Assembly: GCA_016748015.1 (NCBI GenBank)
Contig: JAAOMT010000429.1
Location: 248,001-312,000, forward strand
Length of the DNA: 64,000 nt
From: Geosiphon pyriformis
Lineage: Eukaryota; Glomeromycota; Glomeromycetes; Archaeosporales; Geosiphonaceae
Direction: 5' to 3'
Part shown: piece after piece, positions 50,628 through 62,947 of the stretch
Numbering within the stretch: position 1 is the first letter of the stretch
Layout of the letters: the number at the start of each line of letters is the position of its first letter
The notes under the pieces: generated by a model
Seen by the model: only the letters and a program-made list of their open reading frames with translations
Told to the model about the DNA's origin: nothing
Database searches by the model: none
Made by a program: the position numbers and the translations under genes

Positions 50628-50770
50628 TGCTAAGAGGTTAGAAAAAATTATGTACTTTATCTCCCATTTTGAATTGATATTAGAAATTTAATGCAAATTC
50701 ATTGAGGAAACTGTTATTTCAAGGTAATATTTTCCAAATATCTAAGCTAATATTTTTTTATTATATTTGA
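50628..50770 (+). repeat. Dispersed repeat family 1, partial copy C
   Basis: Matches about 1093-1230 in the same orientation, with shared AAGAGGTTA and TATGTACTTTATCTC blocks and the following TTCATTGAG. Confidence 0.6.
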
Positions 50771-51316
50771 TTATGAGTTTTATGGTAGAGCGAAGTATCA
50801 GTGATAAGCGTGATCAGAAGCAGCAGTAACTCGTAGAAGATTTCAATAGTGAAAGTGAACGTTTTGAGTGGGATTGTTATTTGGTTATTGTAGATTAATT
50901 AACAATAATAAAGAAACAGATATTTGCTTTATGTTTCTAGTTTTCGTTTCTTTCTTGGTTCATCATGTGTTGGTGTTAATGCTCGTTTATTGACTATTTT
51001 TTTTTGTTCTTGGTAAATTTCATAAGTGATTTTTTTTTGATCTAGATATTCTTCAAAAATTTTGATATCATTGATTTTAAAAACATAAGGGGCAATTTTT
51101 TCTCCTTGAGCCTTTTTTAAAATACTTCTTTAATTCTTTGGTTCTATAGTAGATTTAATGTAAATAAGTTTTATGATATTTTTATATAGAGATAATACTA
51201 CATTAAATGTATTATAACTTTATGATAATTAAATGCAATTGATATTTAAATAAAACAAAGCTTTCAAAATGTTATTTTTTCAGCCACACCAGCCATTTTG
51301 AGCCCATGTAATCAAA

Positions 51317-51344
51317 TGTTCACTTTGTCTGATTTTGTTGCAGC
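51317..51344 (+). repeat. 28-bp repeat downstream of lipase-like gene 2
   Basis: Second copy of the 48321-48348 sequence, in direct orientation. Confidence 0.8.
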
Positions 51345-52563
51345 CTGTCCCAAATTATATTTAACCAATTCAACAAATAAACAATTAAACTTACCAACAA
51401 TTGTGCTATTATCTTGCAATGCTTCAGTTTAAAAAGAATTTATTTTAATAAAAATAAAGCAGAATCTAAAAACAATTTGGAAATTATTTTATTCAAAATA
51501 ACATATTATATTAATAAAATTGAAAAGATTAAAACAATCACTTAAAATAATAAAAGAAAAAAAAGAAAGAATATTGTTTAACATGTATTCAGATTCAATA
51601 GTAGAATATTTTTGTTAAGAAACAACTATTTAGAAAATAATTAAATTATATTTAATAAACCAATAATAAAGACAATATTTATAATTATGTTTTTTAAAAA
51701 AATATTAAAGTTAATAAAAACTTAAAAAAAAATAGTTAACATTAAATATTACAAAAAAAACAGAATAACAAATTACCAAATAAACTAGTAAAATACAAAA
51801 TTAAAAATAAAATAAATTGAAATATTTTATACTTACCAAATACTTAATAATTGAGTATAAATTATAACTAAAAAACAAGGTTTTAAAAAAATAGTATATA
51901 ATAATTACTTAAAATTATATTATTTAAGCCAAATAATATTAATATAAATACTATAATTAAATATACAAATACTAATAATTAAATCAAATAAAATTTTATA
52001 AGATCTAAAACAATTATTATTATTGAACACAATTTATATTAGAATTAATTACCAAAATAAATATAAGTATATAAAGACTACTAATATACAACAAAATAAT
52101 AATTACTATTAATATTTATATAATTGTTTAATTATTATTAAAAATATTACAAAATAGAAAAGTTTAATATAAAAATAATCATAAATAAAAAAACCAAATA
52201 TAAACATATTTAAATATTTAAAAATAAAATTTTATAAAAATAATCAAAGCAATATTATATTAAAAACATTAAAATACCAAAACAATTATATTAAAAAAAT
52301 ATATAATTTTTATAATAAGACAATTTATAATAATAGCATAAAATAATATTTAAAATTAAATTTTATATAGTTAAAATATAAAATTTTTTAAAAGAAGTTT
52401 TTTCTGTTTAATTTGTCACATATTTCACTATTTCTTAAGAAACAAATTTTTTGTTATTAAATTTGCTGTTACTATAAGTGGTTTTGCTATTATAAAGAGA
52501 TCAGCCAAAGTTTTGGCTTTGGATTTGGTCAGTGGCAGCTTGGCTTAATAGCAGAAAATACTT

Positions 52564-53850
52564 TTGAGCAATATTAAGCATTCTGTTAATAAGACTAATA
52601 TAAAGTTTAGAGCTAAGCAGATTATTAGGCAATTTACTAAAATAAATACAGATAAAAAGATGCTAATAGGTTTTTTTACAAATGTTAAAACTGATTATAG
52701 TTCTAACAATAAAAATAAAAGCTGTTTTGACTTAAAAATAAATACTTTAAAAGCCAAAAAAATCAATATTAGTAAATTGGTTAAGTTTTTTATTGGCACT
52801 CTAAAATACAGCTCAGATAATAATAAATACTATTTTTCTTTTGCTTTTTGATATTATTGAAAAAAAATAAATTGATTCCAAAATTGTTAAAATTTAGATA
52901 AAAATAATGGTTAAAAATTTTTTTATATTATATATCAATTTATTAACAATAAAAAACAAATCAGCAACTGCAAAAACTCAAACAATTAGAAAATTTATTT
53001 TATTAATTAATAGTTTTAAAAGAGCCACCATTTCCTTAAAATTTGAAAAAAAAATTAGATCTACATTTATATTAAAAAAAAACATAGAAAAAGCCGTATT
53101 ATTGGCTAGAAAAAAAGATATTATGATAAACAACAATCTTAAAACACAGAAATTTCATTTAAATTAGACTGTAGTTATTAAAAAAATTTCCATAAACATA
53201 TTAAAGAAAATAATTAGCACAGTTTTTTTCGAGTTTAGTCAAATAGTGTCAATCCAATTGCAATTTATTGAACTGTAACAAAAAACTGTAGTAGAGTTTG
53301 CTAAATTAAATCAAGCCGATTATTTGGTATTTAAATAATTCTTTTTAATTAAGAAAAATTCAGTGTGTATAGCCAAAACTATAAAAAATTATAATATTTA
53401 GATGTTTAGAGATTGGTTTAAAGCACTCTTGTTTATTTTGTTTGTAAGAATATCTGTTCATAATCTGAATGTTTATTAAAAAAAACTAGTAAAAAAGCAT
53501 GTATAATTAATTGATTATTTGAAACTGACAATAGAGTCTATTATACTGTAATTGGTTTTAAATTAGAAGAATATTTAAATTCAGTATTTTACATAAAGTC
53601 AATTTTTGGTAGTGTAAAGTTTTTTTGAACTAGACTGAATTTAATTTATTGTAAAAATTGTAAATATTTTGGATATTTTGTTCTAAAATATAATGTACCA
53701 AGTATATTTGTCTCTTGATTTTTAAAAATATATAAGAAGTTTGTTTTGAATATAGATTGCTTTCAGTTGGCCAAGTTGTATACAAAAAAAGTGTTTTTAT
53801 CTTATATTTTACTGTTTTTAATAGCAAATTATGGGCTTAAATAGTTTTAT
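52564..53850 (+). pseudogene. LINE ORF1-like (nucleic-acid-binding) relic
   Basis: Two open stretches and their degraded continuation. Visible residues include KSATAKTQTIRKF, FEKKIRSTF, a VVEFAKLNQADYL segment near 53290-53330 and VIGFKLEEYLNSVF near 53550. A frameshift lies between about 53500 and 53525. The CCHC knuckle has kept two cysteines; its His and last Cys have become Tyr through single C-to-T and G-to-A changes. Confidence 0.75.
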
Positions 53851-54359
53851 TGGTTTTTGTTCTTAATAATATTTACTTTGGTTTTAATTCTGATTTGTTT
53901 TTTTTAGTGTTTTATGTCTTGATAAAGTTTTCTTTGCTCTGCATAATAATTTGTTTATTAATACTTATCTGGCTTTTTTAAAATATTTTTTAGAACTTCT
54001 GACTAATTAAGTGTTTAGTATTATTTAAAAACTAAGTATTGCAAATTTAGTACTCTTGGTTTCTGTTTTTCAATTCTTTGCTTTAACTGTTTTTGTATCT
54101 TTGAATTTAAGTTTATATTTAGATATAATTTAGATAACTTGTAGATATTGTCTTTTTTTTTTTAGTGGCAAAAATTATAATTTCAATTTAGGTTTAAGTA
54201 GCTTTAAGATTTTAACTATTAAGATAAACAGCTTGGAATCAAAGGTAATTGATCTTAAAATCTCTGTTAATTTAGTTTTAACAAAATTAAATTGTGTTTT
54301 GGCTTAAATTTTTTGATATATTTTTTATCTTAATAACTAATTATATTTGGAAATTTGCA

Positions 54360-57300
54360 ATGTACAATATTAAAAAGATAAACAATTTGGCTAAACAAAA
54401 GAATATTATTAGATAGTATAAAAATTCTGGCAATTTGGTTTTTATATTTACTAAAATAAACCTAAAAAAACAAACTAAGCCTTGGATTAAAAACAAATTT
54501 TCAGATATAAAAGTTTTTATTTTTGGCTTGCATACTGGTTATCTAAATTCAGAAATAACAATAGTTATAATTAATATTCTTGTTTAACATATGTGCAAAA
54601 TTTCTGAAATCTCGAATTATATTTTATTTATTTATAATAAGTTTAATGTTTTTTAAGATGACAACTTCTTGGTTTTAAAAGATACTTTAACTTAATTTTT
54701 TATGTTTGTCATTAATTTAATAGTAAAAGATACTTTGAAAAAAAACTAAGAACTGTAATTAATTTTATAAAATATATATAAAGCTTATAATTTGATTAAA
54801 TAGCATTATTTAAAAGCTAGTTTAAGATATATTAAAATGTTTAATAAGTTTATAAGATTTTTTGAAAATAAATATTTAAACAGAATTAATAAAATAATTA
54901 TTAATTTTTGTTTTTTAAATAATTATAAGATGCTAAATAAACTTAATTAAAGCAAAGTGTTTTTACTGCATTTTTAAAAAAATTTTTATGATTTTTTATT
55001 GTATAAAATAAAAAAACATGAATATTTATCTAAATATAAATTAATACAAACTTAATAATAAAAACAGACAAAGTAGAAATTAGTAGAAAAAAATCTTTTT
55101 TTTTGTAATTGGTGCTTTTATTAATAATACAATTTAAGTTAAAAATAGTTAAGCTTTAATATAGTATATTTTATAAGATCAATAACATTTTTATCAATAA
55201 TAATAAAACAATAGCTATCCTTATTAATCAAAAAGTTATAAATACTTCTTTGTACATTACTAATTAACCAATTTTTATTGTCAAATATAATAAATTTTAC
55301 AAATATTAAGAAATTTTTCTGTTAATAAAAAGTATTTCTAAGCCAAGTTTTGTCAAAACTTATTTAAATATTAGGTTTTTTTCAAATATAGTTCTTAAAA
55401 AAACTTTGTTAAACAAACAGTTTTCTTATTTGGTTTTGGTAGTTTTGTAATCTATAATTAATTATCAAATATAATTCAGTTTTATGTCTAAGAACATATA
55501 TTAAAAATAAAATATTTTAATAAAAAAAGAGATTAAATTTAAGACCAATTTGCAAAAAAACTTTTTAATAAGACTTTGTATTACTAATTTCTTTATAAAT
55601 TGGTTTTTTTTAAGTAAATACAAGTAGAGTTTAAAGTAGTTTTAATAGTCAAATTTTTAATTTAGCAAAAATTTTTGAATATTTGTTTGAATATTGTTTT
55701 TTGAATTTGTAAATTTTAGGTTGAATATCTTTAAATTTATTGCAGTACTTGGTCAAATTGAAAGTCAACTCTGTAAATAATTTATTGACAAATATTGTAA
55801 AAATATTTTTGAATAATAAAATTTTTTGGCCAATAATTTGTTTAATATATTTTATAATATTGGCTGCTTTTTAATATTTGGAATATTGAAAAATTTCTAT
55901 TATTTTAGTATAATTTGCTCTTTTAAATATTTTAGTATTGTATTTGAAAACAAGTTATTAAACAAACATAAACAAATTATAAATTAGAAAACTTTTTGTT
56001 ATTGAAAAAAATTGTGTTTTAGAGATTTAGTTTTATTATAGTTTAAAAAAACTTTGATTTATATAAATAATCTTTTTGTTGAATCTAATCAGATTATTTT
56101 TAGTTTTGACTGTTTGTACATTTTTAGTTTGTAAAAGTTTTTAAATATTTAAAAACATTTGTATAAATTATAGATAAAAGTAATAAGTATTTATATTAAT
56201 AGTTTATTAAAAAGCTTTACAACTATGGTTTATTTTTCTGAAGTTAAAATAAGCATAAATATTAAAATATATAAATTACTGTTTTTAGTAATAATAAAAT
56301 TATAGATAATTGCTTTGACATTAGAATATATTTATTTTTTTTGTTTAGTAATTTTGCATATAAACTGCCAAACTGTGATAAGTACATGTGTTTTAAAGCT
56401 TAAGCTTAATTAGTTTAATTTTTAAAACAAGTATTAAATAAAATATTATCATATAATTAATTTAATTAAATCAAAAATATTTTGTAAAGTAAATAAAAAT
56501 TATGAGTTATTTAAATAATACTGACAATAATTAAGCAGAAGATTTTATGTGTATTGTAACATAGTCTTATTTAGCTCTTTTTGTTAAAATTTATAAAAGA
56601 TTTATTTTAGCTAATAGTTTAATTGTATTAAACAATACTTGTTATTTTGCTCACAATATTTATTAAACAATTTGTCATGTTTTATAAAAAACAGATTTTA
56701 ATACAGAAATTATAAATAGCTTATTTATTTGAAGCATAAATTGGATTTGTACTGTTTTGGTTTAGTATTCAAATATTTATATGTATTTTAAATTTACTAG
56801 CAAACTTTCAGCTGCTTTTTATATATATTTGATAAAAACTGTTTATAAAAGATTGTTAATTACAGTTAGAAAAAAGCTTTAAAATAAAAATTATTTAGGT
56901 ATTTTGTATTTAATATATAGTAAAATTATACTGTCTAATTATGTATTTACTTGTTCAAAAAACAGCTTTGTATAATTTGAAGTTTTGCTTGATTACATTG
57001 AATTGTAAAAGTTTTTAATAAGAAGTTGTTTGCTTTTATTATCTTTAGTATTATGCCTTTTTATTAAAAACTTTGAATATTGGTGTTTATACAATTTTGT
57101 ATAAAGACTTTGTTTTTAAAAATTAGATTAATAAAGCAATGTTGATTTTTAATAATAAAAAAAAGACTGTATCAATAATAATTAATTTTGTTTATTATTT
57201 AGTTAAGAATTATTACAATAAGTTGTAGATATTTAAATTAAGAATAAACATAAAAAAAAATGGTTTGGTAAATAATAAAAAAGTATTGTCTGGTGTTTTT

Positions 57301-57460
57301 TACAGTCTGTTTAGTTTTTTGTCAATTGGAATAATTTGTTTGCTAGATATTATAGAGTTATTTATTGTTAATCTTAGATTATATAAGACTTGTTTATTCT
57401 TTTTAGATGTAAACAATAGTGTAAAAATTTGTATAAGTATGTAATATTGCTTTAATTGGT
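54360..57460 (+). pseudogene. LINE ORF2-like relic: endonuclease, reverse transcriptase, RNase H
   Basis: The endonuclease N-terminus (about 54360-54640) includes LVFIFTKINLK and ILVxHMCKISEIS-like blocks. The RT palm pieces lie at 54780-55160, with both catalytic positions Asp-to-Asn, and thumb-like sequence runs to about 55600. The RNase H-like region near 56290-56420 has Asn where the catalytic Asp is expected (INCQTVIS). A cysteine-bearing tail with KTVYKRLLITVRKKL near 56835 follows, and the C-terminus ends near 57460. Multiple stops occur, mostly at positions expected to be Trp or Gln. Confidence 0.75.
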
Positions 57461-57482
57461 CCAAATAGCTGGTATTATTAGT

Positions 57483-57780
57483 AGAATTTTAGTCATTAAT
57501 TAACATAAAATTATCTTTATAATTTTTATTATCAATTAATATATATTATTATCATTTTAATTATTACTTATTATTTAATTAAACTATCAAATATTACTAT
57601 CCAATTAATAATCTAATTTGTATGATGTTATCAACAGAATTTTAGTCATTAATTAATATAAAATTACCCTATTAGTTCTTATCATTAATTAGCATATATT
57701 AATATTATTTCAATTATTACTTATTACTTAATCAAATTATTAAATAACACTATTTTTTTTATTAATAATCCAATTTGTAC
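57483..57780 (+). repeat. Tandem duplication, two units of about 154 bp
   Basis: The unit starting AGAATTTTAGTCATTAATTA at 57483 recurs at 57636; both end in AATTTGTA. It abuts the 3' end of the LINE relic, so it may be duplicated LINE 3' UTR or duplicated target DNA. Confidence 0.85.
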
Positions 57781-59200
57781 AAATAGAAATTAGGATGATC
57801 AAATTACACAATACTCCGAACTATGTAATATTCAAGAATTCACTAAAATTTGCAGAAATTCGCCAAAATAATGAATAGTTCACTGAAATAATTAATAGTT
57901 CGATGAAATAACTTGTCATTTGACAAAATATATTTTTAGTTTGTCGAAATTATAGCAAAGAAAAAAGTTCAAGTTTATAGACTAGTATTACAACAAGTTG
58001 TATAAAAGAAAAACTTCTCTTTTTAAGAAAATATATTTTATTATAGATATTTTATCTTCTTTAGAATTATTTTACAGCACAAATTCAAAATAAAAATATA
58101 CTTTGAAAACTAATTCTTAAAATAATTACAATCAAAATTTTCTAAAACCCAATTAATGTTGTGAAATTAATTAGCTATTATTTTCAGTAAACTGTTAGTT
58201 ATTTCAGACCTTGACCAGAAAACAATTTTTTTAACAAAATTTTATTTCTTTTATATTTCTTTTATATTTTTCTTCTTTTCTGATTATAATTATTAGGGTA
58301 GCCTACAGACAAAATTCCTGTAAAATAGTTGACTTTTACAGCAAAATAACTACACATTTTTAGTGAGCTTTCAGATGAGCAATTTTTGGAAAAAATTTGA
58401 TGTTTACTACAATATAACTATACAAAGTAACTGGTATAGAATTGGCTATTCTACTTAAAAGTCCAACAATTTAAATTATAAAAGATAATTTGAAAATAAA
58501 TTCAATTATCAGAGGTTTAACTGCTTTTAAAAAACGTTAATTAACAGCAAACAAATATTAACAACAATTATAAAAAAAGACCAAAAACTTTTAGTAATAT
58601 TTGGTGCTTTCTTATAGATATAACACAGCAATAACAACTTTAAAATAGCAATCACAACTGACATAACAATTCTAGAGTACTATTAATCAATTTATATTTA
58701 CTACAAGCAAAGATTCAATATTTAAGATTGAATTGAAATTTTCAAGAAATCATTATAACAATACATTAAAAACTGCATCAATAATTAATTTTCTGCAAAC
58801 TATAATATTTCAGAAGTTAAAAACAACCTTTACAAAAATTTATTACACTATTTTTACTTAGAAACAGAAAACTTTAATAATAAAACACTTGACATCTATT
58901 TCTAAAAACTCAATTTCAATATAATTTAATATTGTGAAAAAAAATATTTGGTTTAATCTAAATACTTTCTTGACTTTAAATCAAAACCAAAAAATAACAA
59001 CAGTAAAAAACAGAAAAAAAAAACCTTTTAAGTTAGCTATACAACTCACAACATACTAAGAACAACTGCTAAACATTTGTAAACATTCAAACAAAGAATT
59101 AGTGTTAAATTGTCACTTTTTATTACACTATTTCTACTTTTATTTGCTCAACCACAAGCACCTAATTTATTTTTTATCTAGTTTTTAAGACCAAAAAACT
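57781..59200. other. Spacer between LINE and gypsy relics
   Basis: Contains a degenerate tandem array of about 20-21 bp units (GAAATAATTAATAGTTCNNT) around 57840-57960, then A-rich DNA. The 5' LTR and leader of the downstream gypsy element should lie here, but I could not identify LTR ends or a primer-binding site. Confidence 0.5.
57840..57960. repeat. Degenerate short tandem array
   Basis: About five imperfect 20-21 bp units built on GAAATAATTAATAGTTCACT. Confidence 0.6.
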
Positions 59201-59279
59201 TTATTTTACCAAAAAGTCTAACACAACAGTTAAAACAAATCATTACTAACACAAACTTTTTTGACTTTTTAGCAAAAAA

Positions 59280-60050
59280 CCAAAGTAATTATTTCAATAA
59301 CAATGAAAACACTTCTAAATTTACTGTAAAAAAAACTAATAAAAATAACAACATAAAAGACATAGCAACTACTTATATCACAAAAATTACTAAATTCACA
59401 GGAAAAATTGCTAACACCAGTCTACAAAAATGACTTGACAAAAACACCTTTATTACTCTCTAAAACTAATTTTAAAACATTAAACAAAAATTATTTGAAT
59501 TTATTATGACTTATTTAAGGTAGGTCAACAAAATTTTTTGATGAATTTAACAATTAAAAACCAATAAATATTACTTTAATATGCAAATTTTAAATAATTT
59601 ATAGCCAGATTAAAAAATAAATTAATCAAGAAAGTTTGTTTCTATGTTTTAACAAACTTAGCTACAGTTATTTAACATGCAAAAAACTATGAAATAGCAA
59701 TAAAAAAAGCAAATCACACTAAACTTATCAATTTTACAATTCACAAAACCAGTTTAACAGCTAAAAAAAAATTAACCAACTTACCAAGAAAATAGAAAAT
59801 TATTTTATTAATTAATAACAACAAAAATATTAGCCATTCTAAAGATACAATCAAAATAACTATCTATCATTATCAAACAACTAATCTTAAAGCTGTTACT
59901 ATTGTAAAATTTTAGAATACTAAAAATAAGATTGCCAAAAGATACAAAGAAACTAACAATCAAGAAATAATCAATATTATTCTCAACTTCAGCAATTTCA
60001 CTACCAGTTTTTACTACCAACTTATTATTTATTAAGATTTTAATATCAGA
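59280..60050 (+). pseudogene. Gypsy gag relic
   Basis: Retrotransposon gag-like residues appear in order: a KDIATTYITKITKFTG block near 59355, NIKQKLFEFIMTYL near 59475 and then YYFNMQIL near 59570. KQITLNLSI and a KKN segment follow. Numerous stops and shifts. The nucleocapsid knuckle expected after gag was not found intact. Confidence 0.65.
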
Positions 60051-60489
60051 ACAATTACTATTTATTTGTTTTATAACTCATTCAACAACAATATTCACAA
60101 TTATTAGCACAGTAATATTAAGTACTTGCTTGAAAATTAGCTCAACCCAATCAATTTGCATTTCAAAACTAATTTACAACAAACAACAACTAATCAAATC
60201 CCAACAATTAATTAGTTCTTTAAAATCCAGTTTAACAAAAACTCAATTATTATCATATACAACCAAGTTATTTCACAATATTAGAAGAATCAAATTTTCA
60301 ATAAACTGCACTTTTTGAAAGTGAAGCTGCAGCTTCAAAACAAAACTCTTCCAATAATATAATTTCATTAGTTAAAATTGTCCAAAATACTAATTTTTTT
60401 AATATATTTTTATTTAAATTTAAAGCAAATAAATCATCATTTTTGCTTAGTAATACAGTTATTACAGAACAAAAAGCAATTACAGTTAT

Positions 60490-60900
60490 ATATACAGAAG
60501 CTAAAATTAAAAGAGAACCAATTTGGTTAATTTTAAACAATAAATCTACTAAAAGCATTATTACCTATTAATTAATATAACAGCTATAGCAAAACATCAA
60601 CAGATCTGCCCAAACAGTAATTGTTACAGCCAATAGCATAAAAAAAACTTTAATAAGAAAAATTAATAACTTCTCATTCATTATTAATGAAATTACCATT
60701 TTAATTAAAGTTCTAGTTATAAATACACTTCAACATTAAGTTCTTGTCAAAAATAATTGGCTTCTCAAAGCCAATGCAAATTTAGATTGGAAAATCCAGA
60801 AAATCAAAATTTCATATTAAGAACATTATATCAGAATATTTGTTATTTGTGATACTTTCAATAAACAATTAAAAAAAGCCTCTATATTCGAATTTAAAAA
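60490..60900 (+). pseudogene. Gypsy aspartic protease relic
   Basis: The active-site loop, normally D-(S/T)-G-(S/T), reads N-N-K-S-T at 60536-60550. Downstream SIITY, an AQTVIVTANS segment and NNWLLKANANLDWK match the flap and C-terminal strands of pepsin-like retroelement proteases. The catalytic Asp is lost through a G-to-A type change. Confidence 0.7.
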
Positions 60901-61779
60901 GAAAAAAAAATGCCAATTACCAAAACCTATATGGTTTTTGGATTAACATCTAATTAGACCAAGAAAACAGAACAAAAATTTTTTAAAGAAATTAGAAAAT
61001 AGAATATTGTTCACTATTTTAAACCAAAACTATGAAAACAACCACTATATATTCTACTTAAATACAAAAACTACAACAAGAAGCTTTTATTAATAAAAGC
61101 TTGTATATCTCCAGAAGAGAAATATAAAACACATATTTGCTATTACTATAAAGCCTATACTAGGAACGATTTGAATACTCCAAACAAAATATAAAATGAG
61201 ACAACATTTCTTGTTTTACATGCAAAAAAATGCTACCAAAAGAATACAACTGAATTAATATTGCAATAAAAGGAAGAATTTGTGATCAAATCTGCCAATA
61301 TATACTCTTAATTGTAGAAAAAGTAAAAAAAAACTCTATTTGATACTATTTACAACAATGCTTTTAATAAATTTTATTATTATTCATATGATGCTAAAAT
61401 AATCTATAAATTGGCTATGGTTCTAATTAATAGAAGAATCCAAGAAGATGTTTGCCAAATGAAAGAAGCTAAATACATTAAATACATTTTTAAAATTACT
61501 GAATATAATTACAAAGATAAAGTCGAAACTTATTACCAAATTGTAAGTTATACTTACTTGATTCAAAAAGCTTAAATTCAATAATTAAAGCAAATAAACA
61601 TTCAATTATGCAAAAAATACATCATGTTTTGTGATAACAAATAGTGTTCAGAATACTATGCCTTTAATATTTTATTGTTCAATAAAAATAACCAAGAAGA
61701 AATTGAATTTGAAAAACTTGAATTAAAGAAAAAACTGCCAACCATATCAATTTACTTGCTTAAGAATTAATCAGCCCTA

Positions 61780-62260
61780 CAATTTAAATACTTTAACAAT
61801 AATAATCAAGGAATTAAGCCTAAAAAACTCATAAAATTGATGCAAAATATGATCTATAATATTTTAATAAAAATATTTTAGTCTTTTAATTCAAGTTCTT
61901 AACAAAAATCAATCTAAAAATTGTTCTCAAAATTCTATCAGGAGCAATGATTCAAATTGCTTCTCAATCATTATTAGCAAGCAAAGAAATCATTATTAGA
62001 AAAGGAATTATAAATGCAAGATATATTAAAAACATTACAATCATGTTACAAAACAAAATTAAACATGTTAAAAAAATTGTCCAAGCAATTTATTTACTCT
62101 TAATCAACATTTTAGATTTATAACTAGTCAATCAAAAAAAACAATTAGGTAAAAGCAATAAAAAAACTCAAACTTTTGGTTTAACTGGACGTTTTACAGT
62201 TTCAATAAACATAGTTTTCAATATACAAAATGAATTTTACCCGATTCTTTAACTTTCCCA
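61780..62260 (+). pseudogene. dUTPase-like domain relic inside gypsy pol
   Basis: Trimeric dUTPase motifs can be followed in one frame with few stops. Motif 1-like HKIDAKYDLYY lies at 61830; motif 2-like IASQSLLASK near 61950; motif 3-like KGIINARYIKNITIMLQN at 62001-62054; and a C-terminal glycine-rich motif 5-like TFGLTGRF near 62170. The key Gly-Tyr pair in motif 3 has changed to Arg-Tyr. Known dUTPases hydrolyse dUTP to dUMP. Here the domain sits between protease and RT of a retroelement. Confidence 0.7.
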
Positions 62261-62947
62261 ACCAATTATTATTTTACTTTTTGAAAAATATTATGAAATT
62301 TATATTTGCTTAAAACCTACTACCACACAACAAATTTGTACAAAGCATGAAATCTCAATTTCAAATGTTTATATTCTGAAAAGAATGAAAAAATTTCGAG
62401 TTACTTTTTACAATTTCAACAAATATTCTATTGTTTTATTAAATAGATTAAAAATTAAAATCATACATAATAATATCTTTTAAGAAAAAGCTTTTTAAAT
62501 TGTCTTTAATTTCATTAAAATCATAAAACACACTCTTTTTTTAAACCCAAATATTCTGCCTACTACTAAAAACTACCATTTTACTAAAAAAAAACTTTCT
62601 TAAATCAATATAGATCTCTTGAAATCCCAACAACAAAAACAATTAAAACAGTTAATTATTGAATATGCTAATATATTTGTCAAAAACAACAATAATCTGA
62701 GAAAAATTGACATTGTACAGCATCAAATTCACACAAAAAATATTCTATTAAAATGCTAACAAGTCTATTAAGTCCTATTTGCTAACCACCAATTTATGAA
62801 AAAAAAATCCAAAAAATGTTTAACAATAAACTGATTTAACCATCAAAAAATTTATGAATCTCACCAATGATTTTTGTCAAAAAAAAATAGCAAGATCCAA
62901 TTTTGTGTAGACTATTATTAACTTAATAATATAATAATTAAAAATAC

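Larger units (their letters stand above)
50389..52540. other. Intergenic between lipase gene 2 and the LINE
   Basis: Contains a copy of dispersed repeat family 1 (50628-50770), a 28-bp repeat (51317-51344), and from about 51400 extreme A/T-rich DNA without genes, probably decayed repeats. Confidence 0.55.
52540..57475 (+). mobile_element. Decayed non-LTR retrotransposon (LINE), whole-length relic
   Basis: A single plus-strand relic readable along its length by hopping frames. ORF1-like part, about 52560-53850: open pieces at 52564-52851 and 52907-53167, then a nucleic-acid-binding region with a zinc-knuckle position at 53650-53691 that now reads C-X2-C-X4-Y-X4-Y. ORF2-like part: AP-endonuclease start near 54370 (NNLAKQKNIIR), and RT motif A near 54785 (KAYN). 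The RT catalytic pair at 55123-55128 is Asn-Asn in place of Asp-Asp. Next comes INNNKTIAILIN near 55190, then NKQFSYLVL near 55410. An RNase H-like stretch lies near 56290-56420, and a C-terminal tail ends near 57460. From memory, order and residues match a LINE abundant in Rhizophagus-type fungi. The endonuclease-to-RT interval is much shorter than expected, so an internal deletion is likely. Stops are everywhere; it is not functional. Confidence 0.85.

Noticed and set aside
53630-53827. Minus-strand 65-codon frame in the LINE
   Set aside because: Antisense to the zinc-knuckle region of the LINE relic; a shadow.
60298-60558. Minus-strand 86-codon hydrophobic frame
   Set aside because: It lies antisense to the gypsy gag-protease relic. 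Plus-strand residues match the element in order, so this frame is a shadow.
61081-61102. 22-bp perfect palindrome with central ATTAAT
   Set aside because: It falls within the gag-pol relic and is mostly A/T, so chance in this composition is a sufficient explanation.
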